This document shows, piece by piece, positions 1-6,428 of a stretch of DNA of 12,738 nucleotides. Source of the DNA: an uncultured Clostridia bacterium (GTDB taxonomy: Bacteria > Bacillota > Clostridia > Oscillospirales > Oscillospiraceae); assembly GCA_946184215.1 (NCBI GenBank), contig CAMHER010000042.1, forward strand, positions 1-12,738, in the 5' to 3' direction. Numbering within the stretch: position 1 is the first letter of the stretch; each line of letters starts with the position of its first letter. Both the position numbers and the translations under genes were made by a program. The notes under the pieces are model-generated. The model saw only the letters and a list, made by a program, of their open reading frames with translations, was not told the origin of the DNA and searched no databases.

Positions 1-1441
1 TCAGGCTCATCAGCGCGCAGCCGATCGTCCAGTAGGCGATGCTGTTGACGCCGGGAGCGGTCCAAACGGCATAGTCCTGATACATCGGGAGCTTCGCGAT
101 CAGTGCAAGCAGCGCGCCGCTGAGCGTGAGGCAGATGCCGCCGATGACCGCGCCCTTCCCCTGCTTTTTGGCGATGGCAAGGCAGAGAGCCGCAAGGCCA
201 CCGACCGCCGCGACAATTCCGGCGTAGAACAGCACCATGACGCCGGGGCTGCCCGCGCCGCCGTCCATCAGCGGGGTGAAGAAGATCGCCGGGAGCAGGA
301 TCGCGACAAGCAGGATCAGCCATGTCGCAATGCGCTTGCCGCCCTGCGGCGCTTTTGCGACTGCCAGCTCTCCGGTCTTGGCCAGCTTGAAAAACGGCAG
401 CTCGATCAGGATGCCGGCCAGGACGACGATCAGCATGATGAAGCCGACGAGCGCGACGCACTCAAAGGCTTCCTTCCACTGCCAGACCTGGTTCGCGGGG
501 GCGATGTCCTTCAGCATCGAGGCATATTCGGCAAAGGCCGTCTGGTAGAAGGAGATCGCATAGCCCGTCGTGGTCGCCGAGAAGTGGTTCCACGGGTGGG
601 TCTGCGCCGGTTCGTAAATGATGCGGCGGCCGCCGTCCGCGGTGTCATACCAGGTATTGGCCTGCGCCGGAGCGCTCTGCTGCAGGAAGGTCATGCCGTC
701 GGGCGTGGAGACGTAGTCCTTGTGGCGGACCGTGCCGCCCTCGACGGTGGGATCGTTGAAGAAGAACTCGTCGTACTGGGCGCAGACCTTGCCCATCGTG
801 CGCCCGCCGCCGAGCGCGTCAGCCGTCGCGGCGTCCACGCCGACAAAGGACGTGTACATGAAGTCCGAGCCCTCGGACAAGCCGCAGGCTACCTTGCGCA
901 CGCCGCTCTCGGCCGCCTGCATCTCGTCGAAGGCAAGCGCCAGCGTGCTGGAAAAGCCGCCCATCGAGTGACCGGTCACGCCGATCAGGCCATTGCCGTT
1001 TTCATCCTTGAGCACGTAGGGCTGGTCGTACATATACTGTACGGCGTCGTTCATGGAGTTGGCCCAGAACGGCAGCCAAATGCCAAAGAAGCTGGTGTCG
1101 GAATAGACGCTGTGATCCAGTGCGGAGTGGCCGTGGTCATACTGGTCCAGCGCCAGAACGACAAAGCCGCGGCGCGAAAGCTCGATGGCGTTCGCGTCCT
1201 GCATTTCCGCGGAGTTGAGGTAGCCGTGCGTCACGATCACCGCAGGCTTGGGGTTGTCCGCAGAGGCATCCTTCGGCATATAGAGCAGACCGCTGAGACG
1301 GCCGTGTCCCCCGTCGAAGGAAATGCGCGTTACCTTTGTCGCGCCGATGCCCGTGTTGAACAGGCCCGCCAGCGCGCTGCCGAGCAGGATCAGTACGAGA
1401 GCAACGCATAGCAGAGTTTTGGTTTTCTTGCTGAGCTTCAT
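1..1441 (-). CDS. Alpha/beta hydrolase with C-terminal membrane domain (partial, 3' end outside window)
   Basis: The reading frame is open from an ATG at 1441 to the window edge (480 complete codons), so the C-terminus is missing. Residues 1-27 form a basic start followed by a hydrophobic signal or anchor segment. A hydrolase domain follows (about 40-310), with an oxyanion-type His72-Gly73 in VTHGY, the nucleophile elbow GHSMGG with Ser159, and candidate catalytic His at 282 or 286 in THPWNHF. From about 330 on there are at least four to five hydrophobic spans (near 330-350, 370-390, 399-422, 430-450 and 465 onward). The catalytic domain is therefore probably extracytoplasmic with a membrane domain behind it. 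A Shine-Dalgarno AGGAAG (1448-1453) sits 6 nt before the ATG. The gene is divergent from a MarR regulator, which may control it. The hydrolase fold is clear, but the substrate is unknown (an ester or acyl group is plausible). Confidence 0.85.
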   Translation of the reverse strand, partial: MKLSKKTKTLLCVALVLILLGSALAGLFNTGIGATKVTRISFDGGHGRLSGLLYMPKDASADNPKPAVIVTHGYLNSAEMQDANAIELSRRGFVVLALDQYDHGHSALDHSVYSDTSFFGIWLPFWANSMNDAVQYMYDQPYVLKDENGNGLIGVTGHSMGGFSSTLALAFDEMQAAESGVRKVACGLSEGSDFMYTSFVGVDAATADALGGGRTMGKVCAQYDEFFFNDPTVEGGTVRHKDYVSTPDGMTFLQQSAPAQANTWYDTADGGRRIIYEPAQTHPWNHFSATTTGYAISFYQTAFAEYASMLKDIAPANQVWQWKEAFECVALVGFIMLIVVLAGILIELPFFKLAKTGELAVAKAPQGGKRIATWLILLVAILLPAIFFTPLMDGGAGSPGVMVLFYAGIVAAVGGLAALCLAIAKKQGKGAVIGGICLTLSGALLALIAKLPMYQDYAVWTAPGVNSIAYWTIGCALMSL

Positions 1442-1500
1442 TTCACTCTTCCTTTCTCTTTTTCCCATTGAATATGGGCTCCTGTTTGTTTCCTGTGGAA

Positions 1501-1514
1501 ACTATATGCATAGT
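1501..1514. promoter_or_regulatory. Candidate MarR operator (inverted repeat at the hydrolase -10 region)
   Basis: ACTAT (1501-1505) and ATAGT (1510-1514) form an inverted repeat around ATGC, and the perfect palindrome TATGCATA occupies 1505-1512. The site touches the -10 box of the hydrolase promoter, where binding of a dimeric winged-helix repressor would block transcription. The arms are short, so chance is possible. Confidence 0.3.
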
Positions 1515-1540
1515 ATATCGCCAAAATTCACAAAAATCAA
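1512..1540 (-). promoter_or_regulatory. Promoter of the alpha/beta hydrolase gene
   Basis: On the minus strand, TTGATT (1535-1540) is followed by a 17-nt spacer and TATACT (1512-1517). Both match sigma-A boxes well, and the promoter lies about 70 bp upstream of the hydrolase ATG. It is back to back with the marR promoter, with 23 bp between the two -35 boxes. This is a prediction from sequence only. Confidence 0.6.
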
Positions 1541-1563
1541 GAGCCAATAACGCAAAACTTTTG

Positions 1564-1592
1564 TTGCTCCTATCCGTTTTTTCTGATAAAAT
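1564..1592 (+). promoter_or_regulatory. Promoter of the marR-type gene
   Basis: TTGCTC (1564-1569), a 17-nt spacer and TAAAAT (1587-1592) are preceded by an extended -10 TG at 1584-1585. The predicted transcript start is about 20 nt upstream of the start codon, leaving a short leader with the Shine-Dalgarno. The -35 is weak, but the extended -10 compensates. Confidence 0.55.
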
Positions 1593-1619
1593 ACAGGCAG
1601 AAGAAACGGAGGATGCCAT

Positions 1620-2111
1620 ATGAAGCTTTCCTGGATGGGTCAGTACCGCGACGTTGTGGACGCGCTGATCCACTACTGCAACATTTACGCCGCCGCCTAT
1701 AAAATTGAAAAGATGGAATACCGCGGCGTGCGCTACTCCTATGCGCAGATCCAGGTGGTGGAATATCTGCTGGAAAACGAGGAGCGCAACGAGAACATGT
1801 CCGCGATCGCAGCGCGCCTTGGCATCACGCGCAGCAATTTTACCAAGATCGTCAGCCGTCTTGTCGCAAAGGGGCTGTTGGAAAAGGATTACCTGCCCGG
1901 CAGCCGGAAGGAGCTGAAGATCACGGTCAACTCTTTTGGGCGTGAGCTTTATGACGCCTATGCCCGCGACATTCTGCGCTGGCACTTCTCCCCCATGTTT
2001 GCCGAGCTTGATCGGATCGATCCGTCCGATTATCCGGCGATCCACGACGCGCTCTACGCGGCCATGGGCGGCAGCTCCTACCTGGAGGAGGCCGAGCACA
2101 GGCAGGGGTGA
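1620..2111 (+). CDS. MarR-family winged helix-turn-helix regulator
   Basis: This 163-residue protein has the size and layout of MarR regulators. An N-terminal dimerisation helix (about 8-35) is followed by the helix-turn-helix (about 56-82, MSAIAARLGITRSNFTKIVSR) and then a basic wing (about 88-104, with the turn PGSRKEL). C-terminal helices complete the dimer interface. Such proteins are cytoplasmic dimers that bind short palindromes and are often released by small phenolic or lipophilic ligands. The ATG at 1620 is chosen because GGAGG (1608-1612) lies 7 nt upstream; an out-of-frame ATG at 1613 is a decoy. The gene is divergent from the envelope hydrolase, a classic arrangement for a local repressor, so that gene and itself are the likely targets. 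Ligand and target are inferred. Confidence 0.88.
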   Translation: MKLSWMGQYRDVVDALIHYCNIYAAAYKIEKMEYRGVRYSYAQIQVVEYLLENEERNENMSAIAARLGITRSNFTKIVSRLVAKGLLEKDYLPGSRKELKITVNSFGRELYDAYARDILRWHFSPMFAELDRIDPSDYPAIHDALYAAMGGSSYLEEAEHRQG

Positions 2112-2122
2112 TCCTGGAAGCG

Positions 2123-2171
2123 AAACAACACGGCTGCGTGTCTTATTCGACACGCAGCCGTGTTGTTTTTT
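2123..2171. terminator. Bidirectional intrinsic terminator, 20-bp perfect stem
   Basis: The arms 2123-2142 and 2149-2168 pair without mismatch around a 6-nt loop and are followed by a T run at 2166-2171. The hairpin fills the 62-bp gap between the convergent marR and M20 peptidase stops, so it should end both transcripts. On the minus strand the T run is weaker (TTGTTT). Confidence 0.9.
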
Positions 2172-2173
2172 CC

Positions 2174-3607
2174 TCAGCACTGCTTCATGACGCGTATGAA
2201 AAATTCGACCGCACGGCACGCCGTTTCGAGCCGGATATGCTCGTTGTTGCCGTGGATCGTGCCGCGCTCGGCCTTTGTCAGATCCATCGCGGAGAAGCGG
2301 TATACTCTGTCGGAAAGATCCCGGTAATGGCGGCTGTCAGAGCATTGGACCATCAGATACGGCGCGACGAGACAGCCTTTCCAGGTATCGGCCACCGCGC
2401 GTGAGATGCGCTGCCATCCCTCGCAGTCCGTGCGGGAAATCGGGCTGGGCTCAAAGGACTGGAGCACCTTAAGCGAGATGTCCTTGTCCTTGATCGTATC
2501 CCGGATCTTCATCAGCGCGCTCCTCACGCTGTCATGCGGGTTGAGACGCAGATTCGCCACCATTACAGCTGAGGGCGGGATCACGTTCGGCGCCTTGCTG
2601 CCCTGCATCTGGGTAAAGGCCACCGTCGTACGCAACAGCGCGTTGAGTTCGCCTCCCTGCTTTTTGCAGAGCAGATCCAGCACCCAGCCAAAGCACCAGA
2701 GATTGGCAAAAATCATACGATACAGGAAGGTAGAGTGCCGTCCGAGCGTATCGAACATTTCCAGCGCCGGCTTGGTAAAGTGGGCTTTGAAGGGGCGGTT
2801 TTCTATCCTTGCGCAGGCGGCCGACAGCTTCCCGATCGGCGTATGCGGCGCGGGTGCCGAGGCATGTCCGCCGCCGGACGAGACCGAGAATTCGAGATTC
2901 ATCAGCCCTTTTTCTGCGATCCCGATCAGACCGCAGGGCTCGCTGACGCCGGGAAAGACGTTCTCCACGACGGCACCGCCCTCGTCCAGGACAAACTCCG
3001 GTTCGATCCCACGTTCCTTGAAGAAATCGACGATATGCACCGCGCCGTCTCCGTTGACCTCTTCCCCGCCGGAGAAGGCAAAATACACGTCGTTTTGCGG
3101 CGTGAAGCCAGAAGCGATCAGATTGTCTGCGGCTGAGAGGATTCCGTTGAAGGTGACCTTGGTATCCAGCGTGCCGCGCCCCCACATGGCGCCGTCGCGG
3201 ACGAGCGCCTCGAACGGCGGGACGTCCCAGTTTTCCTCTTCCACCGGAACAACGTCATAGTGCGCCATCAGCACGGCCGGCTTGCCGTTTCCCTGTCCCT
3301 TCCAGCAGAAGAGCAGTCCCCGATCGGGCAGACGCATCATTGGGCAGCGCGCATTTACATTCGGATACAGCTTTGGCAGCAGGGCAATGAGTTTTTCAAA
3401 CTCAGCATCGTCCTCCTGCGCGGGGTCATAGCTGGATACCGTGCGGCAGCGCACCAAATCCCCCAGCGCCTGAAGAGCCGCTTCCGCATCAAAGCTGACC
3501 GCCTCCGGTTCGCTTTGCGCCGCTTCCTTTGGCCGGAATAGCGCCGTGCGGATCAAAATAACGGCCGCAAGCACCGCAAGCAGGCAAAGAACGATCCATC
3601 CGATCAT
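2174..3607 (-). CDS. Membrane-anchored M20-family metallopeptidase (PM20D1/CPS1-like)
   Basis: The 477-residue protein opens with a hydrophobic anchor (about 2-24) and continues into a complete M20 di-metal hydrolase. The metal and catalytic residues are in place: His116 and Asp118 in MAHYDVVPV, Asp148 in GRGTLDTK, the Glu182-Glu183 pair in GGEE, Asp208 in VLDEGG and His457 in GNNEHI. The lid domain includes GGGHAS (His248). Length and motifs match the carboxypeptidase S/PM20D1 branch, whose members cleave or form amide bonds of small peptides and N-acyl amino acids. Positive residues follow rather than precede the anchor, so the side on which the domain sits is uncertain. The ATG at 3607 is preferred over a GTG at 3610 because the GGGGG Shine-Dalgarno lies 8 nt before it and the ATG overlaps the upstream TGA by one base (TGATG), a sign of translational coupling. 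It is the last gene of a three-gene operon. The exact substrate is unknown. Confidence 0.9.
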   Translation of the reverse strand: MIGWIVLCLLAVLAAVILIRTALFRPKEAAQSEPEAVSFDAEAALQALGDLVRCRTVSSYDPAQEDDAEFEKLIALLPKLYPNVNARCPMMRLPDRGLLFCWKGQGNGKPAVLMAHYDVVPVEEENWDVPPFEALVRDGAMWGRGTLDTKVTFNGILSAADNLIASGFTPQNDVYFAFSGGEEVNGDGAVHIVDFFKERGIEPEFVLDEGGAVVENVFPGVSEPCGLIGIAEKGLMNLEFSVSSGGGHASAPAPHTPIGKLSAACARIENRPFKAHFTKPALEMFDTLGRHSTFLYRMIFANLWCFGWVLDLLCKKQGGELNALLRTTVAFTQMQGSKAPNVIPPSAVMVANLRLNPHDSVRSALMKIRDTIKDKDISLKVLQSFEPSPISRTDCEGWQRISRAVADTWKGCLVAPYLMVQCSDSRHYRDLSDRVYRFSAMDLTKAERGTIHGNNEHIRLETACRAVEFFIRVMKQC

Positions 3608-4269
3608 CACAGGATCCCCCTTTTATACAAAATACGCGAAACGCCGAGCGTAAAGAGCACGCCCACAGGCACCATGATGCCGACCGTGCCCGCATTGAGC
3701 GCCGGGATCGCAATAAAGAGCACGAGCATCAGCAAAACCGGCGCGACCGCGATCTTCCAGTTCTTTGAGATGAACACGACGCCGAGCGCGCCGAAAAGCG
3801 CGGGCAGGATCTGAGCGAAGGCCGGCGCGAGAGCCGGTGCGTTCAGCAGCGGTGTCAGCGGTGTGATGAGCACGACGCCGAGAATGATGAGCGTCGTTAC
3901 GATGCTCGACACGGCGATCGCGATCGTGGAAACGATCTCTCCCTCCTCTGAATTGATGCTGACCCCTGCCTGCTCAAGCGCGTTGAGGGCGACCGGAAGC
4001 TTGAGATTGGAAATGTTCCCCGTCACGAAGGACAGATACGAGCCTCCGGCGCCGAGCATCGGCACATAGGTCACCGTCTCGATCGCGCCGACCGCCCAAT
4101 ACATCGGCGCTGTTGCAAGCAGACCGAGCGCAAAGCCGTGCCAGTCCGGCATCGTGCGATAGATCAGTGCAACCGCGACTGGCACCAGCAGCAGGATCAC
4201 AGCCACAGAGATATTCCAGATGCGCCCCTCTCTGTGGACGGAGCGGAGATATGCGGATTCCTGTCTCAT
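3607..4269 (-). CDS. Integral membrane protein, probable partner of the DUF5058-like protein
   Basis: This 220-residue protein is strongly hydrophobic, with about six predicted spans near residues 18-38, 44-72 (possibly one long or kinked span), 111-140, 150-168, 172-190 and 193-215. A conserved-looking loop, GAGGSYLSFVTGNISNLK (73-90), sits between spans and resembles the small-residue and polar stretches of transport cores. I cannot name a family from sequence alone. The start ATG at 4269 has a strong AGGAGGAG site in the 15-bp gap after the upstream stop. Its own TGA overlaps the peptidase ATG. Co-expression with another small six-span protein and a peptidase suggests a two-subunit permease or channel for the peptidase substrate or product. 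That role is an inference from context. Confidence 0.8.
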   Translation of the reverse strand: MRQESAYLRSVHREGRIWNISVAVILLLVPVAVALIYRTMPDWHGFALGLLATAPMYWAVGAIETVTYVPMLGAGGSYLSFVTGNISNLKLPVALNALEQAGVSINSEEGEIVSTIAIAVSSIVTTLIILGVVLITPLTPLLNAPALAPAFAQILPALFGALGVVFISKNWKIAVAPVLLMLVLFIAIPALNAGTVGIMVPVGVLFTLGVSRILYKRGIL

Positions 4270-4284
4270 TTCTCTCTCCTCCTC

Positions 4285-5022
4285 TCAACCCAGCCAGGCC
4301 GTGAACGGCACGGCGCTTGCCATGCCCGCGATCAGACTGACAGGCAGGGCATAATCGGCCAGCACACGCAGCCCTTTTCTTTTCGACGCAAGACCGAGCG
4401 CCGTCATGACAAGGGCCGACACGGTCATGACGCACACGGGGATCAAGCCGGACAGATCTCCGCGGAAAATGCCGGAGAAGTCGCAGAACACATAGCCGAT
4501 AAAAGCCGAGATCATGCCGATGAACATTGAGGCGGAAAAGATCTCTCCCCATTTTTTGTCACGGTTTTCCAATGTGATCATACCGTTGAGCAGCCTCTCG
4601 CCAATCAGCGGTACCAGCCAGATACCGATTAGGATGCTCACGGTCATGACGGCGGCGATCGTAACATACTGCTGCGCCGTCAGTGAGCTGACCTGACCGA
4701 AGGTCAGACCCATTGCGCTCTCGGCGTTCGTGGCCGCGATCGTTTCATAGGAAAGATTGCCCACAACGCTGAGCCTAAGCCACGGCAGCGGGACTCCAAG
4801 ATCTTTTGAAAGCGTAATGACGCTGATCACGATCGCCGCCGCGGGCGCGATCGTAAAAATAGCCGCCGTGCGCGCCGTTCTCCCAAGTTTTTTCATATCC
4901 ATCCCCAAATCGCGCGCGCGTCGCCAGGCCTTGATCAGGAAGCAGATCGACTGTGCCAGCACGACCGCGACAGCAAAACCCGCCACGACGAACAGGATCG
5001 GGCTGTTTACGTTAAACTCCAT
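4285..5022 (-). CDS. DUF5058-like integral membrane protein
   Basis: The 245-residue protein has about six hydrophobic spans (near 8-30, 50-71, 117-141, 160-181, 191-212 and 220-243). A basic cytoplasmic-type loop (31-52, rich in Arg and Lys) follows the first span. A polar segment, GNLSYETIAATNAESAMG (88-105), lies between spans 2 and 3. The N-terminus (NSPILFVVAGFAVA) and length resemble the DUF5058 family of Firmicutes; I assign this from memory, at moderate confidence. The start is firm: AAAGGAGGT (5029-5037) lies 6 nt before the ATG. It is the first gene of the operon with a second membrane protein and an M20 peptidase, suggesting a transport function whose substrate is amino-acid- or peptide-like. 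No experimental function is known to me. Confidence 0.8.
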   Translation of the reverse strand: MEFNVNSPILFVVAGFAVAVVLAQSICFLIKAWRRARDLGMDMKKLGRTARTAAIFTIAPAAAIVISVITLSKDLGVPLPWLRLSVVGNLSYETIAATNAESAMGLTFGQVSSLTAQQYVTIAAVMTVSILIGIWLVPLIGERLLNGMITLENRDKKWGEIFSASMFIGMISAFIGYVFCDFSGIFRGDLSGLIPVCVMTVSALVMTALGLASKRKGLRVLADYALPVSLIAGMASAVPFTAWLG

Positions 5023-5040
5023 ATGCAGACCTCCTTTCAG

Positions 5041-5078
5041 TTCAATTGAATAATACTTTAAATCAAAGAAGAATTCAA
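5041..5078 (-). promoter_or_regulatory. Promoter and palindromic operator candidate of the DUF5058/M20 operon
   Basis: On the minus strand, TTGAAT (5073-5078), a 17-nt spacer and TATTAT (5050-5055) make a good sigma-A promoter. Directly downstream, at the expected transcription start, lies the perfect 10-bp palindrome TTCAATTGAA (5041-5050). Its position would allow a dimeric regulator to block initiation. Only about 19 bases then separate it from the start codon, and these hold the strong Shine-Dalgarno. Confidence 0.6.
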
Positions 5079-5110
5079 GTGATTTCTTTCATTCCTGCGC
5101 CAGCTTTTGG

Positions 5111-5139
5111 ATGACAACCGCCCTATGGCGTGATATACT
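5111..5139 (+). promoter_or_regulatory. Promoter of the yjbR-rsmI-methyltransferase operon
   Basis: ATGACA (5111-5116, five of six consensus bases), a 17-nt spacer and TATACT (5134-5139) are preceded by an extended -10 TG at 5131-5132. The predicted transcript start (about 5146) excludes the upstream GTG at 5130 as a start codon and supports the ATG at 5169. Confidence 0.7.
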
Positions 5140-5168
5140 GGATAAAACATGCAAAAGAGGATACGCAT

Positions 5169-5528
5169 ATGGTGACACATCAGCAGGCTATCGACGCCTG
5201 TCTGGAAATGCCGGGCGCGTACGAGGACTATCCCTTTGACGACGCCAACTATACCTGCATGCGCCACAGTTCGAACAAGAAGATCTTCGCTCTCATCTTT
5301 GATTACGGCGGGCGTGTCTGGATGAATGTCAAGAACGATCCCGCCTGGGGCGATTTCTGGCGCAGGGAATTTACTTCGATCGTCCCGGCCTATCATATGA
5401 ACAAGCTGCACTGGAGCGGGATTATTCTCGACGGCAGCGTGGATGAGGACGTGATACGACGCATGATCGCCGACAGCTATGATCTTACGGCTCCGCGCAG
5501 GAGCAAACAATACACGGAGGACTTTTAG
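5169..5528 (+). CDS. MmcQ/YjbR-family protein
   Basis: This 119-residue protein has the family's full length and signature. An N-terminal helix with the pattern CLEMPGAYEDYPFD (11-24) is followed by a beta region, including KKIFALIF (37-44) and VWMNVKNDP (50-58). The hallmark VPAYHMNKLHWSGIILDG spans 72-89, and a final SYDL helix follows (103-106). The fold is a double-wing type also called CyaY-like, and family members are annotated as possible DNA-binding proteins; the true role is unresolved. The ATG at 5169 follows AGAGG with about 8 nt spacing and lies downstream of the predicted transcription start. It is the first gene of an operon; rsmI begins 12 nt after its stop. Confidence 0.88.
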   Translation: MVTHQQAIDACLEMPGAYEDYPFDDANYTCMRHSSNKKIFALIFDYGGRVWMNVKNDPAWGDFWRREFTSIVPAYHMNKLHWSGIILDGSVDEDVIRRMIADSYDLTAPRRSKQYTEDF

Positions 5529-5540
5529 GGGACGGTTACA

Positions 5541-6413
5541 ATGGAAGAAACAAAAACTGGAAAACTCTATATCGTCGCGACGCCCATCGGCAATTCTCGC
5601 GACATGTCCCCGCGCGGGCGCGACATTTTAAGCTCTGTTGACATGATTGCGGCTGAAGATACGCGCCGCTCGATGGTGCTGCTGGGCAAGCTGGAGATCC
5701 GCAACAAGCTTGTGTCCAACCACAAATACAACGAATACGGCAAGGCACGCTACTTTGTCGATGAAATGCTCGCGGGCAAGAGCGTCGCCGTCATCACCGA
5801 TGCGGGCACCCCCTGCATCTCCGACCCCGGCAACGAGCTGATCCGCGCCGCGGTGGAGGCGGGCATCGACGTGATCGGCGTTCCGGGCTGCTGCGCGGCG
5901 GTCACGGCTCTTTCCGTCTCCGGCTTTGATCTGTCAAGCTTTCTGTTTTACGGCTTCTTCCCCCGCGAGAACGTTGAGAGAAGAAAGCTGCTGGAAAAGC
6001 TGCGCCGGGGCGATACCCGAACCTTTGTTTTCTATGAGAGTCCCAAGCGCATTATGGAGCTGGTTGATTTCTTTATTGAGAGCAAGGCCGGCGTTCGCAT
6101 GTGTCTGTGCAACGATCTGACAAAGCTTCATGAAATGAGCTTTCGCGGCACCCCCTGCGAGGTCAAGGAAAAGCTCCTGGCCAAGGGCAATTATGAAAAA
6201 GGCGAATACGCCGTCGTAATCGAAATCGAGGAGAGTTATCTCTTCACCAAGACCGAGCATACCGTCTCCGCCGAGGCGATGCTTGTCGACGCGATGATCG
6301 CCCGGGGCGTCAGCGGGAAGGACGCCGTCGCCGCGGTTCTCGCCGACGAGAACAACTCCTACAGCAAGAACGAACTGAAGGCCGCGCTGCTGAATCTGAA
6401 AAAGCTGATCTGA
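5541..6413 (+). CDS. rsmI: 16S rRNA (cytidine(1402)-2'-O)-methyltransferase RsmI
   Basis: RsmI transfers a methyl group from S-adenosylmethionine to the ribose 2'-OH of C1402 in the ribosomal P site, tuning decoding accuracy. The 290-residue protein has the tetrapyrrole-methylase fold with ATPIGN (13-18), AAEDTRR (37-43), DAGTPCISDPG (87-97), VPGCCAAVTALSVSG (114-128) and FYESPKR (164-170), then the C-terminal extension typical of the family (about 240-290). Some positions are variant: AGTPC where AGTPG is usual, PGCCA for PGPSA, and CNDLTKLHE where ARELTKLHE is common. All remain compatible with the fold. The ATG at 5541 follows AGGGGA by about 8 nt. The gene is sandwiched in an operon with a yjbR-type gene and a second methyltransferase, 15 nt apart from the latter. 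Confidence 0.93.
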   Translation: MEETKTGKLYIVATPIGNSRDMSPRGRDILSSVDMIAAEDTRRSMVLLGKLEIRNKLVSNHKYNEYGKARYFVDEMLAGKSVAVITDAGTPCISDPGNELIRAAVEAGIDVIGVPGCCAAVTALSVSGFDLSSFLFYGFFPRENVERRKLLEKLRRGDTRTFVFYESPKRIMELVDFFIESKAGVRMCLCNDLTKLHEMSFRGTPCEVKEKLLAKGNYEKGEYAVVIEIEESYLFTKTEHTVSAEAMLVDAMIARGVSGKDAVAAVLADENNSYSKNELKAALLNLKKLI

Positions 6414-6428
6414 CGGGGAGGATCTTCC

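Noticed and set aside
584..1411. Plus-strand open frame of 275 codons opposite the alpha/beta hydrolase
   Set aside because: The minus strand encodes the GHSMGG hydrolase with signal and membrane segments. The plus-strand product is low in hydrophobic structure and unrecognisable.
5130..5168. GTG at 5130 as the start of the YjbR-family protein
   Set aside because: It overlaps the -10 region of a strong promoter and has no ribosome site. The ATG at 5169 gives the family's usual length.
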